NCBI GenBank assembly: GCA_016875405.1
Contig: VGRJ01000013.1
Location: 1 to 64,000 of the forward strand
DNA length: 64,000 bases
DNA from: Deltaproteobacteria bacterium
Lineage (GTDB): Bacteria > Myxococcota_A > Polyangia > Polyangiales > Polyangiaceae
Reading direction: 5' to 3'
Positions 11,501 to 19,422 of the stretch are shown here, piece after piece. Numbering within the stretch: position 1 is the stretch's first letter; every line of letters begins with the position of its first letter. Both the position numbers and the translations under genes were made by a program. Below the pieces are notes generated by a model that did not search any database, was not told the DNA's origin, and saw only the letters and a list, made by a program, of their open reading frames with translations.

Positions 11501-14091
11501 AGCGCGGCGTCCGACGTCTTCAGCTTGGTCTCGTAGATCTCGCCCAGCTCATCGAGGAGCGCGACCTGCTCTGACGCGTCCTCCGCGTGAGCAAGCTTGA
11601 CCTCGAGGACCTGCGCGAGACCCTTTGGGTTGTTCGTCTCGCGATAAATCGGCACGAGCGCCACGGCTGCCGCCAGATGATTCTCATCGAGCGTAAGGAC
11701 CTTCTCGTAGGCCTTCGCTGCGCGGTCGGACTTTTCCTTCTTGCGGAGCCAGAGATCCGCGATCTTGAGGAGGAGGCCGACCTTCGCCCCGTCATCCTTC
11801 TCCTTCTGCTCCTGAGCCTCGATCGCTCGAATGAGCTCGTCCCACTTCCCGCTCTCCTCGAAGAGAACTTCGAGGTCGTCCCAGCGCTGGAGTGTGAGGA
11901 GACGCTTCTTGAGGTTCTCCTGAGCACGCCGGTCATCGGGCGTCAGCTCGAGCACGCGACGCCATGCCTCGGCGGCCCCGGCGTCGTCGTTGAGCTTCTC
12001 ACCCTGGATCTGGGCCAGCTTCTGCAGCTGATTGAGCTTCTCCTTCGCGTCCGTAAGAGAGTCCACGAGGTCGAGGAGGACAGCCGCGAGCTCCTGGAAC
12101 TCACGGGAGCGCTCGTAGAACGTCGCGAGGGAATCGAGGGCCTCGAGGTTCCCCGGCTCGAGTGCGCGAACCTGATTCCACAGGTCGATGCATAGCTGCG
12201 GCTTCTTGACCTTATCGGTCGCGAGCTTCGCCATTTCGGCGTAGCGCTTCGCGCGCTGAGCGACAGGCAACAGGTCTGCCTCTCCGCGCATCAGCTCGAT
12301 GAGCTTCTCCCAGTCGCGCCGCTTCTCGTAATACTCGCGGAGGTGGCTCCGCGCCGGGTTGTGGGTCGGGTCCGCGGCGAGGATTTGTTCGAAGCACTTC
12401 GCCGCCTCGGACGCGTTCGAGAACTTGAGGAAGATATCCGCCGCTTCCGCGTAGGCCCCGACCTTCTTCGTGACGTCGACGTAGGCCTCCGCGAGCTTGA
12501 CGAGCGTCTTGACGTGGTCGTGACTGCGCTTCGCTTTTTGCTGCTTGTCGGCCTCATCGAGGAGCTTCGCGATCAGCGCCGCGTCCTCGTCGGCGGGTGC
12601 GCTCTTCCCGGGCGACTCGACGGTCGCGGCCTTCGCGGGCTCCTCGGCCTTCGCGGGCTCCTCGGCCTTCGCGGGCTCCTCGGCCTTCGCGGGCTCCTCG
12701 GCCAACGCGGGCTCCTCGGCCTTCGCGGGCTCCTCGGCCTTCGCGGGCTCCTCGACCTTCGCGGGCTCCTCGGCCTTCGCGGGCTCCTCGGCGGCAACCC
12801 CCTCGCTCGAATCGAGCCCGCGCGTTGCCTCCAACCCGTCTAAGACGCTCTCGTCCTCGGCAACCGTCTCGAGGTCGACGTCGCCATCGAGCGTCATCAC
12901 CTCCTCAAGGTCCACCTCGGTCTCGTCGACCTTCGACGCTCTCGCCCCCTCATTCTCTTCCGAGACGCTCTTGCCAAGCTGGCGCTCGAAAGCCGCGAGC
13001 TCGGGATGGTCCGGCTGCGACGAAGCCAGCCGCGTAAACCACCTCCGCGCCGTCATCACGTCACCAAGCTGACGCCACGCGGTCTTTCCTGCCTCCGCGA
13101 GCACAAAGTCCGGACACGACGCCTTGGCCTCATCCCCCGCGGCGGCGAGAAGCGCCAACACGGCGCTCCAGTCGCCTCCCTGCTCGCCGACCTGATCGCG
13201 CAAGTAGACGTAGGAGACCGCGTCGCTGGGATTTGCGCGGAAGGCGTCCCCTAGCAGCGCCACGCCACGCTCGGAGTCCTGGTGCTGGGCCCAGCGCGCG
13301 CCGAACACGAACGCGAGGCGTCCGCGCTCGTCGTCACCCGTGCCGCTCAGGATCTCGCGCTGCTTCGAGGCGAGCTTCGCCGCCCTGACAGAGGCGTCGG
13401 GGTCATCCTCCGCCGCGCTGATGAACAACCCCTCGTAGAGCGCAGCGGCGCTCAAGTTGGCCGGGTCGGCCTGGTACGCGTCGAGCAGCAGCTCCTCGGT
13501 CTGGTCCGCGCTCCCGTAGCGACGCGCGAGCCGGGCCGCGCGCAGCAGGAGGCGCACGCGAGACGAGAGGTCCGACTGGTCGAACGACTCCGCGAGCAGC
13601 TCGTCGACGCGGTCTTGGAACGCGCCCTCGTCGACCGTTAGGTCCTCGAGGGCCACCATTGCCTCGTAGGCAAAATCATCGCTCTCCGACGCCTGCTGGT
13701 AAGCCTCGAGCGCGGCATCGTACTGACCGAGATCCTGAAGCGCATCGCCGAGGTCGAGGAGGATGCGGCCCCGCAGCGCGTCCGAAGCCGTCTCGAGGCT
13801 CCGGCGCAAGACGGTCTCGACCATCTTGATCCGACCGAGGCCGAGATAGATGTCGCGAGCCTCGAGCAGAGGCTCAACCGCCTCCGGCTTCGATTTCCAA
13901 GCGGCCTGGAAGTAGCGAAGCGCTCGCGCCCCCTGAAGCAGCTGACCGTTGAGAACCCGCCCGAGTCGCAACAAATAATCCGACCTCGCAGCGACGTCTT
14001 GCTCGGCATCCGCCGCAGCTTCGAGCGCCTCCGCGAGCGCGGCCCAATCCAGCGTGTTCTCGAGTTGTTCCAGTCGTTGCTTCAGGTCCAT
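2542..14091 (-). CDS. Giant 3849-residue TPR protein, GltI/AgmK-like
   Basis: An uninterrupted 11.5-kb frame. There is no signal peptide or TM helix, so a cytoplasmic location is likely. The body is made of tetratricopeptide-like helical hairpins. By eye they form a super-repeat of about 72 residues (for example [13 protein letters not shown] to [13 protein letters not shown]), recurring roughly forty times with the cores LELDP, ALDRLY and LRLARIYE. Residues about 434-487 are a low-complexity AEEPAK linker separating an N-terminal TPR block from the main array. Residues about 3600-3849 are non-TPR and include GKHLAMYR near 3696 (see findings). Size, absence of a signal and position downstream of the FHA gene match AgmK (GltI) of the Myxococcus gliding cluster. 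It is the last gene of the block, 86 bases after the TPR lipoprotein. ATG start; only a weak purine-rich ribosome site (GAGAGA). Confidence 0.85.
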   Translation of the reverse strand: MDLKQRLEQLENTLDWAALAEALEAAADAEQDVAARSDYLLRLGRVLNGQLLQGARALRYFQAAWKSKPEAVEPLLEARDIYLGLGRIKMVETVLRRSLETASDALRGRILLDLGDALQDLGQYDAALEAYQQASESDDFAYEAMVALEDLTVDEGAFQDRVDELLAESFDQSDLSSRVRLLLRAARLARRYGSADQTEELLLDAYQADPANLSAAALYEGLFISAAEDDPDASVRAAKLASKQREILSGTGDDERGRLAFVFGARWAQHQDSERGVALLGDAFRANPSDAVSYVYLRDQVGEQGGDWSAVLALLAAAGDEAKASCPDFVLAEAGKTAWRQLGDVMTARRWFTRLASSQPDHPELAAFERQLGKSVSEENEGARASKVDETEVDLEEVMTLDGDVDLETVAEDESVLDGLEATRGLDSSEGVAAEEPAKAEEPAKVEEPAKAEEPAKAEEPALAEEPAKAEEPAKAEEPAKAEEPAKAATVESPGKSAPADEDAALIAKLLDEADKQQKAKRSHDHVKTLVKLAEAYVDVTKKVGAYAEAADIFLKFSNASEAAKCFEQILAADPTHNPARSHLREYYEKRRDWEKLIELMRGEADLLPVAQRAKRYAEMAKLATDKVKKPQLCIDLWNQVRALEPGNLEALDSLATFYERSREFQELAAVLLDLVDSLTDAKEKLNQLQKLAQIQGEKLNDDAGAAEAWRRVLELTPDDRRAQENLKKRLLTLQRWDDLEVLFEESGKWDELIRAIEAQEQKEKDDGAKVGLLLKIADLWLRKKEKSDRAAKAYEKVLTLDENHLAAAVALVPIYRETNNPKGLAQVLEVKLAHAEDASEQVALLDELGEIYETKLKTSDAALARYLRAFALSRRLESGDSAERVARATKDWAPLVAAYRDALEGLLSQEDAVALRLRLGRVLLEEVGSIDDALIQYRAVYELDPNNLQALEALERLYRETKRHAELLEVYEKQRQFAGTPEAQARVLRGIATMQETELGQPESAIESLLQILELNGSDRDALEALDRLYFARGEWSEYVGVVRRRLEGDLDEGQVVDLKVRLGEALEKHLEDPGGAVESYREVLVIEPDEVRAREALERLVDHADLGHEVAKVLADVYEARADHAKLVSVLQKLVHGETDASRRVGMLRRIAAVAGDHLRDDAAAFAAAARALVEQPDGEDIHAEVRRFAQSGDRWTALAQIYSEVASAVTEAALARTYWFRLAGIQEQLGAVDDAAKSFEKTLDLDPTDSEALDALELLFTNHERGNDVIGVLRRRLELAQKDGDRETLLTQVATIYDAQLGQPDNAIGAYLEILAFDDRSQVALRALDRLYERQERNAELAGNIEQQIKAAETEDFEISLMLRLGKLQEMKLGLVPAAVETYRQILERRPNHEGALAALEGLGARPELEIEVAETLGPLYRAAGNYAKLVGVYEIQVRRAEDPARAVELLLEMAQLYEDAASDPSAAFDVLVRALEFEPGAPLIQEGLQRLAGATRRFADLTAVYEGQAAKQADKDLAIALLATSASILQHQLGATDRAVATYRRILELDPTQISAVEALEFIFQQSDRNEELSVALQQRAALLTNLELQKAALYEAAALEEEVLGRIDAAIAVYRRVLELDADDLRSLDVLTRLFLGLERWQDLLAVLAKRAELLFEPVERKRVLYQSAAVYERELGDVRNAIDTYQRILELDPDDLDALGRLDALYQEAQDWPELLNVLQRQAELAADPREASAYQFRIAEIYEKRLDDVVRALDLYRDLVGRDPSHGPTLSALDALSRGAQEPVVAAQILEPLYQSMGDWPRLVAVLEVQIARADDAYARIELLTRVAQIHEDAIGDHGAAFDTYSRAIAIDAGSDDLLAHYERLASVASRWAELAALYGRQLAALPAEEPARFVELALRLARIYEEQLESWDHAINRYEAVLERDQDNAQATAALDRLYELTERWPALAAILAREAAAGTADALTFKLRLAHVQQSRLGDVGLAVDTFGEILSDDPNHEAALGALEGLFNAGYEQLRIAAILEPHYDATGQFDYLASVFEAVLAHTSDPAERLLQFHRLAELHEQRVGVPGAALAVYIRALAEAPSDERVLAELERLAGMVEGGWEHLANAYADVLAQRTEPALQQVLGKRLARVFEEELADLQRAVETYAYVLSVVPLELDCLENLDRLYTAHGHAAPLAAVLEQRVETVEDAFAKIEFLGRLGELYEVHLAPHDPRHYEDAIRVYRVIVEELDPQNENGQTALERIYGQAQRWPELYGVYECQLANAGGDFEKGELTAKMARIVGGGLGDLRKAIELWRRVLELKGEDGEALGALSELYEQTSQWAELADVLERHLANVFDEREHVAVLLRRARLYSSQLRRDDLALDDYARVLEFDFANLDALFAISEITRRRYHGEVPHESRGNSTELLASLHQIADRAAQVLPAEHLLALYRELATLHQLDVSQRREAIDAWRRFLEVDPRDFDAMAQLESLLRADGAWRDVAELKSSRARALGSVQEQLGEYLGVAEIWSDRVGDADGATTAYEAVLQLDPANDVAYAALERLHKTAERWESLVELYVARVETREDVSEQTSLLRKVARVSEDRLSDLGQAYDSLETAFALDVMDDETVARLEALTATTKRWPNLIQTATGLLDQATDRRLQVSLCLRLAKWYGENLDRQDYAQPFYARVQELEPNNVQVRRQAASYLRKQGDWRGAGQRLEEALAFATRDTDRAAILTDVGDLLEKFAGQPEQGVARFERAVEADPTYLPALDALERVYESRGQTHDLVAVLEKKLKALKDPEKVSDTRMRVGALFEGTLGSPEKAVALYRSVLEHDAANAQAIRGLERVFTATRRWADMLEVLEMHLDVPSTERERADVLMQIASLQEEEFRKPDLAAVRLEQVVDIDPTNIPAFEALARCYQKQQQWHELIACLDRFVQMVADRQKKIQLLTWQGQVHADHLQDHVRAMDAYIAIIDMDPHQIGALESLAKLYERMDDPANAIDCMVRVAELTTDGSQRVEAFYRIGRQLEEKLGDRTQARARFEQALDLNPYHLPTLAAMRAIAVSEADWYHATRYLETEQQYTESPRLRAKLLVELGRIRGEMMEQPEAGLQSYQLANQIDPDNEDAALPLARAYVERKAFAEAEPLTDLLEKKAPSKERELQVELFLLHGRVELELGKGAEALRAFAAAQRGDITNRDAIRGLGDANYLVRDWAGALTNYQKVLTALSDDEMTLRAEVLYKLGCVKREQGQARQAINNFEKALQLEPSHRATLEALASIHAAEDDWAQSCAYRQLIIDNVFDGEERFNLYLELSDLWDGRVGDAVQALAAMEQAVAIRPEDHQLQHRLLTLYQKTKRWHDVVQTLQRIAEGDPNSQRRARYMFTMAQVFRDKLEEPYLAVEHFDKALDLHPELVDAFQRIDKVLSGLGDWAKLERAYRKMIHRVRGKGDAEFEYGLFHALGLIYRDRLQDYHKASEAFRGALDVKPDAVEDRIMLAELAVHTGDASKALEQYQSLLEKDALNVDAYRSIYTLHLQQQSYDAAWCVAGVLAFMGRANEEEQRFYEDWRPQDIAPLQGMLDGTLWAEHLFHKDEDPHIGRIFEAVAPAALKAKLADLTARNQRPALPDQLRQDPATSQLPLAKTFFWAAKALGLQAPQLYARTDQPGLLTAVPNMPLSTVAGQVALQGVAPLERAFVCGKHLAMYRSEHLIKTLFPTVTELTVLLFGAVRLVAQLPAPPEYANQVQATTQGLGQHIEPMQREALKVAVSDFMKAGARANIKRWAQAVETTAARAGLLLSGDLAIARTVIVSEQQIPGDLTPQERLKELMLFAASEDYARLRKTLGLNIKTE
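12631..12792 (-). repeat. 18-bp minisatellite, 9 units, encoding AEEPAK repeats
   Basis: Nine head-to-tail 18-bp units inside the giant TPR gene, each encoding Ala/Val-Glu-Glu-Pro-Ala-Lys. Two units deviate: one starts with Val and one ends in Leu. Units are nearly identical at DNA level, including third positions, which points to recent copy-number change by slippage or unequal exchange. The 18-bp length keeps the frame, so unit gain or loss only lengthens or shortens an acidic/basic flexible linker. Confidence 0.95.
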
Positions 14092-14177
14092 GGTCTCTCG
14101 GCAGCGTCTCGTGTCGACGCTGGTTTTCTATCAGGTCTTACGGTCACGCTGGCCCCGCGCCACCGCGCGGCGGCGCC

Positions 14178-15134
14178 TCAGTTTCCTGGCCCGTTGAGCT
14201 TCTGGATCACTGTGTTTGCTTGCTCACATTCCTTGCGGTACTTCGCCGCATCCTTCGTGCAAGCGCGAGCCGTGAACCCCTTCAACCTTGCGAGCGCCTC
14301 CGCCTTCTTCGGCGGATTGACCTTCCCGTACGCCATACCGAGGTTGAAGAGCAGCGAGGGGTCGCCCTCGTCGAGCTCACGAGCCTTCTCGAGCGACTTG
14401 ACCGCCTTGTCGGTCTCGTTGCGCTCTCCGTAGACCTGCGACAGCAGGGTGTAGACCTGAACGAGGCGCTTGTCCTTCGGGTCACCCATTTCCACCGCTG
14501 CGATGAGGAGCTGTTCCGCCTCTTTCAGGTAATCGAGCAGAATGTAACGATTCGCCAGCTCTGTGTAGTGGTTGAGCGCGCACTCGATGGCGGGATCGTC
14601 CACACACTTCTTCGCCATATCGCCCAAGTCGGCAGGGCGCTTCTCGATGGCTTCGTGTCCACGCTGCAGAGCCTTCTGCTCGTCGTCCGCGTAGTAATGA
14701 GCATCGGCAAGATGAGCGAGGCAGCGGTCATCGTTGGGGTCTTGCTCGACGCACTTGGTGTAAGGGTCGATGGCATCGCTCCACTTCGCGGTCCCCTTCT
14801 CGGGCTTCTTTGCTTGCATCTCGATGGCCAAGCCGAGCTCGAACCAGTAGTTGGCGAACTTGGGTGCCTTCGCTGCGGCCCGCTGTAGCGTCGACTGAGC
14901 TTTCTCCCAGTCCTCCTTCTTGCGGTATGCCTTGGCGAGTTTGTAGAGGATGAGGTGATTATCGTCCAGCTTCACTGCCTCTTCGTACTTCTGGATCGCG
15001 TCGCTCGGGTTGGCATCGACCATCACGTCGCCCTTGTTCGCGAGGATGACGGCCTCCTGCTTGTTGCGGTTGCAGCCGATCGACATCACGCTGGCGACCA
15101 GCGCAAACCCAGTGACGATTGAACGAAGTTTCAT
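14178..15134 (-). CDS. TPR-repeat lipoprotein in the gltH position of a Glt-like cluster
   Basis: 318 residues from ATG 15134, with an AGGAGAGGTGAAGG ribosome site just upstream. The longer frame upstream to 15281 lacks these signals. The lipoprotein signal ends MSIGC (Cys21). The rest is TPR-like: AIQKYEEAVKLDDNH, AYRKKEDWEKAQSTLQRAAA, AIDPYTKCVEQDPND and AVKSLEKARELDEGD, followed by a lysine-rich tail. Several cysteines (TKCVEQD, DRCLAH, KKCVDD, IECALNH, ARACTKD, KECEQ) could form disulfides in the periplasm. In Myxococcus the corresponding position between gltG and gltI holds the beta-barrel gene gltH; this protein is not a barrel. It is separated from the FHA gene by a terminator, so it and the giant TPR gene may have their own promoter. 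Confidence 0.8.
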   Translation of the reverse strand: MKLRSIVTGFALVASVMSIGCNRNKQEAVILANKGDVMVDANPSDAIQKYEEAVKLDDNHLILYKLAKAYRKKEDWEKAQSTLQRAAAKAPKFANYWFELGLAIEMQAKKPEKGTAKWSDAIDPYTKCVEQDPNDDRCLAHLADAHYYADDEQKALQRGHEAIEKRPADLGDMAKKCVDDPAIECALNHYTELANRYILLDYLKEAEQLLIAAVEMGDPKDKRLVQVYTLLSQVYGERNETDKAVKSLEKARELDEGDPSLLFNLGMAYGKVNPPKKAEALARLKGFTARACTKDAAKYRKECEQANTVIQKLNGPGN

Positions 15135-15306
15135 CGAGCCCTTCACCTCTCCTACGCCCAAGAAAATGCGGCGAGGAACCGCGAGGATAGTGTCCTCGCT
15201 CCGCTGAAGTCCAGCGCTTCTCGTGCGTCTCGAGCGCTCGCAACGGGGCCTTGATCGCGTCCACGTCCGACACGAGTCCAAGCACGACCGACGCCACCAA
15301 AGACAA

Positions 15307-15337
15307 CGCCCCCGGACCTCTTCGAGGCCCGAGGGCG
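15307..15337 (-). terminator. Rho-independent terminator after the GltG-like gene
   Basis: Read on the minus strand this is a 14-bp hairpin with a 3-base loop in which every position pairs, two as G-U wobbles, followed by TTGTCTTT. On the plus strand the same two positions become mismatches and no T-run follows, so the element is oriented for the minus strand. It lies about 95 bases after the stop of the FHA/AgmX gene. Together with the 19-bp repeats it occupies the 295-base gap 15135-15429; nothing else is recognisable there. Confidence 0.75.
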
Positions 15338-15352
15338 CTTCGGCGTCGCGTG

Positions 15353-15447
15353 CTCAGCCTGGGCTGGACGACTCAGCTTGGACTGAACGACTCAGCTTGG
15401 ACTGAACGACTCAGCTTGGACTGAACGACTCAGCTTGGGCTGAACGA
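15353..15447. repeat. Five 19-bp tandem repeats overlapping a stop codon
   Basis: Five contiguous 19-bp units at 15353, 15372, 15391, 15410 and 15429. The middle three are identical and the outer two carry a few substitutions. The unit at 15429-15447 is the last coding segment of the GltG-like gene (FSPS and the TGA stop on the minus strand). The other four lie downstream of the stop, so the end of the gene has been copied repeatedly into its 3' untranslated region, between stop and terminator. Confidence 0.95.
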
Positions 15448-17430
15448 GATCGGGTACGTCACTCGAACGACGCCGCCTTCCGGCGTCGGGAAGGCGAGCC
15501 CGTAGAAGGCGCGCGTGACGCAGCTCACGACGCCCGAGTCAGGGAGCCCGCCACCGCCGCCGACGTTCGACACGCTGCCGTCGCGACCAATCACGAACGT
15601 GACGGCCACCGTACCCTGAAGGTTGGGGTTGTTGCGAAGGCCGTTCTCGTAGCAGAGACGGAAGCGACCAAAGTTTTGGCGAACAATGCGCTGGATGACT
15701 TCGGGCGGCAGGCGACCGCTCACGCTCGTCGCGCCCATTCGCACCTGCGGAGGCTTCGCCCGGTGCGACCCGGAGAGCCGACCGTGGCCTGAGCCGAATC
15801 CCTGCCCAGTGCCCGTGCCGGCACCATGCCCGATCGTGCCGATGCTCCCGAGGCCGATACCTTCACCTCGACCACCGCCACCTTCACCGATGCCGGTAAG
15901 GCCAAGGCCGCCGGCGCCGAAGGACTCGCCAATCGCATCGCCCCACATGTTGCCGCGAGCGCTCAGCGGGTCATTGCCGAGAGAGTCATCGCGTCCCCAC
16001 GGCGCAGTCGGCGCGTCCGGATCGCCGCCCGCACCCGAATTGAGGAGGCCGATCATACCGAACTCGGCAGCGTCACGAAGCGCCGCCTGCCGGGCGATAT
16101 GGGGGTCGGTGTTGCTCTCGGGTCCAGCGACACCGTACCGGTTGCCGCTCTGCTTCGAGTTGGGGTTGCCCATCGACCCCTCCTCGCCCTTCGCGCGAGT
16201 TCCCGTGCCGCCCTCCTTGTTGTCGGCGTTCGACTCCGCCACTTCCTCGGCGGGCTTCTCCTCGAGCTCCTTCTCCGCGGCCGACTCGAGGTAGTGCGAG
16301 ATGAGGAAGCGCTGCTCGTCGTTGACCTCATCCGCCGAGGTCGAGTTGAGATCGGGAGTGAACATCGCGGTCGCGGCGAGGAAGCCGCCGATGCCGACGC
16401 CAGCCCCGAGGACGTAGAGGATCGCAGATCCCGTGATGAACGCCGCAAGCGACGCCGCCGCGACGACCTTCTTGCCGCTCGCGACACCGCTGATCTCGAA
16501 CACGAGATCCCGCACCTCGAGGTGCACGACGGTCCCGTTGCCGATCGAGATCCGTGCGTTCGCAGAGACAGGCGCCTTCGGAAGGTTTGCACCCGCCTCT
16601 ACCCAGCCCGTCGCCGTCGGCGGAACGACCACCGAACCGGACTCGATGAGGGTGAGGCGCGACGAGCCGAGCTTCTCGGCGGGGAGCGGGAAATCGACGG
16701 TGCCGCCCTTCCCCTCGGCTTCGCCCACGGTGAACGAACGGTTGGTCGAAATGTGTGAGACGTGCAGGAGATTTCGGCCCCAGAGCACGCGGATCTCGAA
16801 CGCAGAAGCCGCAGACTCCACTTCGTCGGAGCGAACCGGTGCCCCGCCCTTCAGCAGCTGGTACTCGTACGAGCCCTCCGCCGCATTCGCAAAGCGGTCG
16901 CCACCGTGTCCATATCCGTGTGCGCCGTGCGCGCTACGCGCAGGCGACGACGCGAATGGATTCGGTACCGTCGCCGCAGGAGTAGCGGCGAAGGGGTTGC
17001 TCATCGCGGGCGGCGGGGCCGCGGCAAACGGATTGCTCGCGACTGGCGGAGCCGCTGCGGCGAACGGGTTCGAAGCTTGGCTCGCAGGAGCCGCGGGGGC
17101 TGCCTCGACCTGCGAGGCAACCGGCTGCACGCTCTCGAGAACGAGCAGGGTCGCGCCGACTTGCACCTGGTCCCCCTGCTGGAGCTTGCACTTGTTCACT
17201 CGAGTGCCGTTCACCAGCGTGCCCGAGTCGCTGCCGAGGTCGATGAGGGTCACCTCGTCCTGGACCTCGATCACCGCATGGACCCGCCCAGCCTGCTCGT
17301 CATCAACCCGCAGGTGGTTCTTCGGATCCTTGCCGACCTTCATCACGCTCTCCGCCACCGTCTCGCGGCGGATAAGCTGCTCACCCTGATAAAACGCGAA
17401 CGTGAGCGCGAACTTCTGCTTGCCTTCCAT
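15430..17430 (-). CDS. FHA and AgmX/PglI C-terminal domain inner-membrane protein, GltG/PglI-like
   Basis: 666 residues. An N-terminal FHA domain (about 25-100) has VMKVGKDPKNHLRVDD, GRVHAVIE and LVNGTRV; the usual Ser before Arg in the SRxH motif is Gly. Next comes an Ala/Pro linker with repeated SNPFAA motifs (about 115-165), a second beta-rich segment (about 185-310), one TM segment (about 317-350), and a periplasmic Gly-rich stretch. Residues about 573-666 form the AgmX/PglI C-terminal domain (VIQRIVRQNFGRFRLCYENG, VTFVIGRDGSVSN, DSGVVSCVTRAFYGLAFP). This architecture is that of PglI/GltG in gliding and NfsG in spore-coat assembly: cytoplasmic phosphothreonine binding linked to a TonB-like periplasmic arm. 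It is 21 bases after the GltF-like gene. Confidence is high for the architecture, moderate for orthology. Confidence 0.9.
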   Translation of the reverse strand: MEGKQKFALTFAFYQGEQLIRRETVAESVMKVGKDPKNHLRVDDEQAGRVHAVIEVQDEVTLIDLGSDSGTLVNGTRVNKCKLQQGDQVQVGATLLVLESVQPVASQVEAAPAAPASQASNPFAAAAPPVASNPFAAAPPPAMSNPFAATPAATVPNPFASSPARSAHGAHGYGHGGDRFANAAEGSYEYQLLKGGAPVRSDEVESAASAFEIRVLWGRNLLHVSHISTNRSFTVGEAEGKGGTVDFPLPAEKLGSSRLTLIESGSVVVPPTATGWVEAGANLPKAPVSANARISIGNGTVVHLEVRDLVFEISGVASGKKVVAAASLAAFITGSAILYVLGAGVGIGGFLAATAMFTPDLNSTSADEVNDEQRFLISHYLESAAEKELEEKPAEEVAESNADNKEGGTGTRAKGEEGSMGNPNSKQSGNRYGVAGPESNTDPHIARQAALRDAAEFGMIGLLNSGAGGDPDAPTAPWGRDDSLGNDPLSARGNMWGDAIGESFGAGGLGLTGIGEGGGGRGEGIGLGSIGTIGHGAGTGTGQGFGSGHGRLSGSHRAKPPQVRMGATSVSGRLPPEVIQRIVRQNFGRFRLCYENGLRNNPNLQGTVAVTFVIGRDGSVSNVGGGGGLPDSGVVSCVTRAFYGLAFPTPEGGVVRVTYPISFSPS

Positions 17431-17451
17431 GGCGATACTCCAGCCGATTCG

Positions 17452-17724
17452 TCAGAGTTGTTCGACGGACTTCAGCATCTCGGGGACGAACGACGTGCGC
17501 GGGCGGATGAGCGTCCGTCGCACCGGCCCGGGACGCACCCGGATCGTCGCATCGGTCGGGCCAAAGCCGCCCGCCGAGAGCGGATCGTCCGCGAACTCGT
17601 AGCCGTACCCTTCGCCGTCCCCGGCGTCAGAGGACTTCACGCCCTGCGCGCTGGCCGCCGACGAGACGAGGAAGGCGCCACCCGCGAGGGTCAACGCAAG
17701 CGCGAAACGTGCAACTGAATTCAT
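17452..17724 (-). CDS. Small exported protein in the gltF position
   Basis: 90 residues with a clear Sec signal (hydrophobic core, cleavage near SSAASA-QG). The mature part is about 63 residues, Gly/Asp-rich then Arg/Pro-rich: YEFADDPLSAGGFG, IRVRPGPVRRTLIRPRTSFV, ending EMLKSVEQL. The conserved-looking basic C-terminal segment and its position immediately before the FHA gene fit a periplasmic GltF/NfsF-type accessory, but I cannot confirm homology by sequence. The ATG has AGAGGG eight bases upstream. A near-consensus promoter lies about 42-70 bases before the ATG, so this gene probably begins a two-gene transcript with the FHA gene. Confidence 0.7.
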   Translation of the reverse strand: MNSVARFALALTLAGGAFLVSSAASAQGVKSSDAGDGEGYGYEFADDPLSAGGFGPTDATIRVRPGPVRRTLIRPRTSFVPEMLKSVEQL

Positions 17725-17765
17725 GGTACAGCCCTCTTGTAAAATTCCGACGAGATTACAGTCCC

Positions 17766-17794
17766 ATTGTAACTGGAGCCATCCGTCCGGTCAA
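17766..17794 (-). promoter_or_regulatory. Sigma-70-type promoter before the GltF-like gene
   Basis: On the minus strand TTGACC (17794-17789) and TACAAT (17771-17766) are separated by exactly 17 bases; each box differs from consensus at one position. Expected initiation is near 17760, leaving a leader of about 35 bases to the ATG at 17724. It is in the 159-base gap behind the GltE-like gene, and indicates that the two downstream genes can be transcribed separately from the upstream block. Confidence 0.75.
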
Positions 17795-17883
17795 TCCTTC
17801 GCTTCCCACGCTGACGTGACGTGGGCAGCGACGCGATACGCGGAGTAGGACATCGGCGACCAGCTCCTGGTTCCCAAAATGTT

Positions 17884-19404
17884 TTAGTTCGGAGCTGGGG
17901 CCGGGGCCGCCGGGTCAGCGGGCGTGGCGGCCGAACCTCCCGCCGGGGCTGCGGAACTTTCCGCAGGGGCCGCTGCCGCATCCGGAGCGGGCGCAGGCGG
18001 CGGGTTCTTCGACGCGGCCGCGTTCTCCTTGATGACCGCGACGATGTCGTCGATGTCCTTCATGCGCTCCTGAGCGCGCTTGATGGCACTGGCGTATTCG
18101 TCCTTTCCAGTCGCCTTCTCGATGAACTGCTTCAGCAGGTTCTTCGACTCCTGGTAGACCGGCTCAGCCTTCGCACCTTCGAGGGTCTTGGTCTTGAACT
18201 CCTCGGTCAGGATCGCTTCGTTGTAGTAGGTCTCGGGTCGAGCACCGTCGAGCCTGCGCGCCTCGGCGAGCTCCTTCTGTGCCTTGGCGAGCATCGCGTC
18301 GAAGTTCACGTCCGTGATGAGACCACGGTACGCAAGCGCCAAGCCGAGGTGCGCCTCGTAGTCGCTCGGGCGAAGGCCAATGGCCGCAATGTACGCCTTC
18401 GCCGCCTCCTCGAACCCGCGGAACTGAAGGTTGACGGCCGCGTAGTTCATGTGCGCCTCGAAAAACTTCGAGTCCAGCTGGCGAGCCTTCCCGAAGGACT
18501 GCGCGGCCTGCGAGAGATCCCCAAGCTCGGACGAGATCAGACCCATCGTGTTGTAGACGGGCGCGTAATTCGGGTTCTTGCGGATGGCCTGCGAACACAC
18601 GAGCTGAGCGAGCTCGAGGGCCTGTGAGTCCGCCTTGCGCTCGTCCTCACCAGCCGTCTTGACGGCCGCACGGCGCGCCCACTTCGGGAGCTTCGCAGCC
18701 TGCTGCGCTTTTTTCTTCGCGCTCTCGAGGTAGTACACCGCGAGCTGATTGAAGGCAGGCATGAAGCCATCGTTGATGGCGAGCGAGCGCTGCAGGTTCA
18801 ACTTCGCGCGAGCGAAATCGTCATCGCCGTCATCATCCTTCACTGCGTTGTCGCGCATCATCTGCAGCATCGCGAGGTGAACGAGTGCTTCCTCGTTCTT
18901 AAAGTCGGCGTCCCCAATCGCCTGCTGCATCTGGTTGATCGCGTCGTCGACCTCCTTCTGGTTCGACATGACGAACTTGTAGAGCGCCACCTGAACGCGC
19001 GCGCGGTGAAACTTAGGATTTTTCGAGAGGATCTCCTCGAACACCTCCTTTGCCTTCGCGTCGTTCTTGCAGCGCTGATACGAGACGCCGGCATTGTAGC
19101 GAGCCTCGAAGAATTCCCCGCCTGAGAGTTGGCGGGAGGCGTCCTCGAAGCGCTTCGCGGCCGACTCGCACGTCGCATCCGTCCAGTCGCCCGCAGCGTC
19201 ATGAGACGCGAGGTCGATGACCGCCTTCTTGAAGTCCTCAGCGGCTTCCTTGTTGATGACCTTGCCGTCCTGCGTCTTCACGACGGACCCCGTGACAGGA
19301 TCCTTGACGACGTCCTGCTGCCCGGCGCCGGCGCCACCGCACGCGACGAGCAGGGAGGACGCGAGCAGGGCGACGAGAGATGACTTGATGTTTTTCATGG
19401 CCAT
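17884..19404 (-). CDS. TPR lipoprotein, GltE/AglT-like
   Basis: 506 residues with a lipoprotein signal ending LLVAC (Cys22), then a TPR solenoid over about 65-440: FFEARYNAGVSYQRC, AKEVFEEILSKNPKF, YAPVYNTMGLISSELGDLSQ, AAQSFGKARQLDSKFFEAHM and AKAYIAAIGLRPSDYEAHLG. It ends in an Ala/Pro-rich tail from about 460. This matches AglT (GltE), a TPR envelope lipoprotein of the gliding machinery, in both architecture and order. The start is ATG 19404 with GAGGAA nearby; a second in-frame ATG follows two codons later. Only 18 bases separate it from the stop of the GltD-like gene, so co-transcription is expected. Confidence 0.85.
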   Translation of the reverse strand: MAMKNIKSSLVALLASSLLVACGGAGAGQQDVVKDPVTGSVVKTQDGKVINKEAAEDFKKAVIDLASHDAAGDWTDATCESAAKRFEDASRQLSGGEFFEARYNAGVSYQRCKNDAKAKEVFEEILSKNPKFHRARVQVALYKFVMSNQKEVDDAINQMQQAIGDADFKNEEALVHLAMLQMMRDNAVKDDDGDDDFARAKLNLQRSLAINDGFMPAFNQLAVYYLESAKKKAQQAAKLPKWARRAAVKTAGEDERKADSQALELAQLVCSQAIRKNPNYAPVYNTMGLISSELGDLSQAAQSFGKARQLDSKFFEAHMNYAAVNLQFRGFEEAAKAYIAAIGLRPSDYEAHLGLALAYRGLITDVNFDAMLAKAQKELAEARRLDGARPETYYNEAILTEEFKTKTLEGAKAEPVYQESKNLLKQFIEKATGKDEYASAIKRAQERMKDIDDIVAVIKENAAASKNPPPAPAPDAAAAPAESSAAPAGGSAATPADPAAPAPAPN

Positions 19405-19422
19405 GGATTCCTCGATGCCGCC

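Noticed and set aside
12573-13037. Pro/Arg/Ser-rich frames across the AEEPAK repeats
   Set aside because: They are the other five readings of the 18-bp minisatellite.
15353-15447. CRISPR-like array
   Set aside because: Units are contiguous with no spacers and only 19 bp long.
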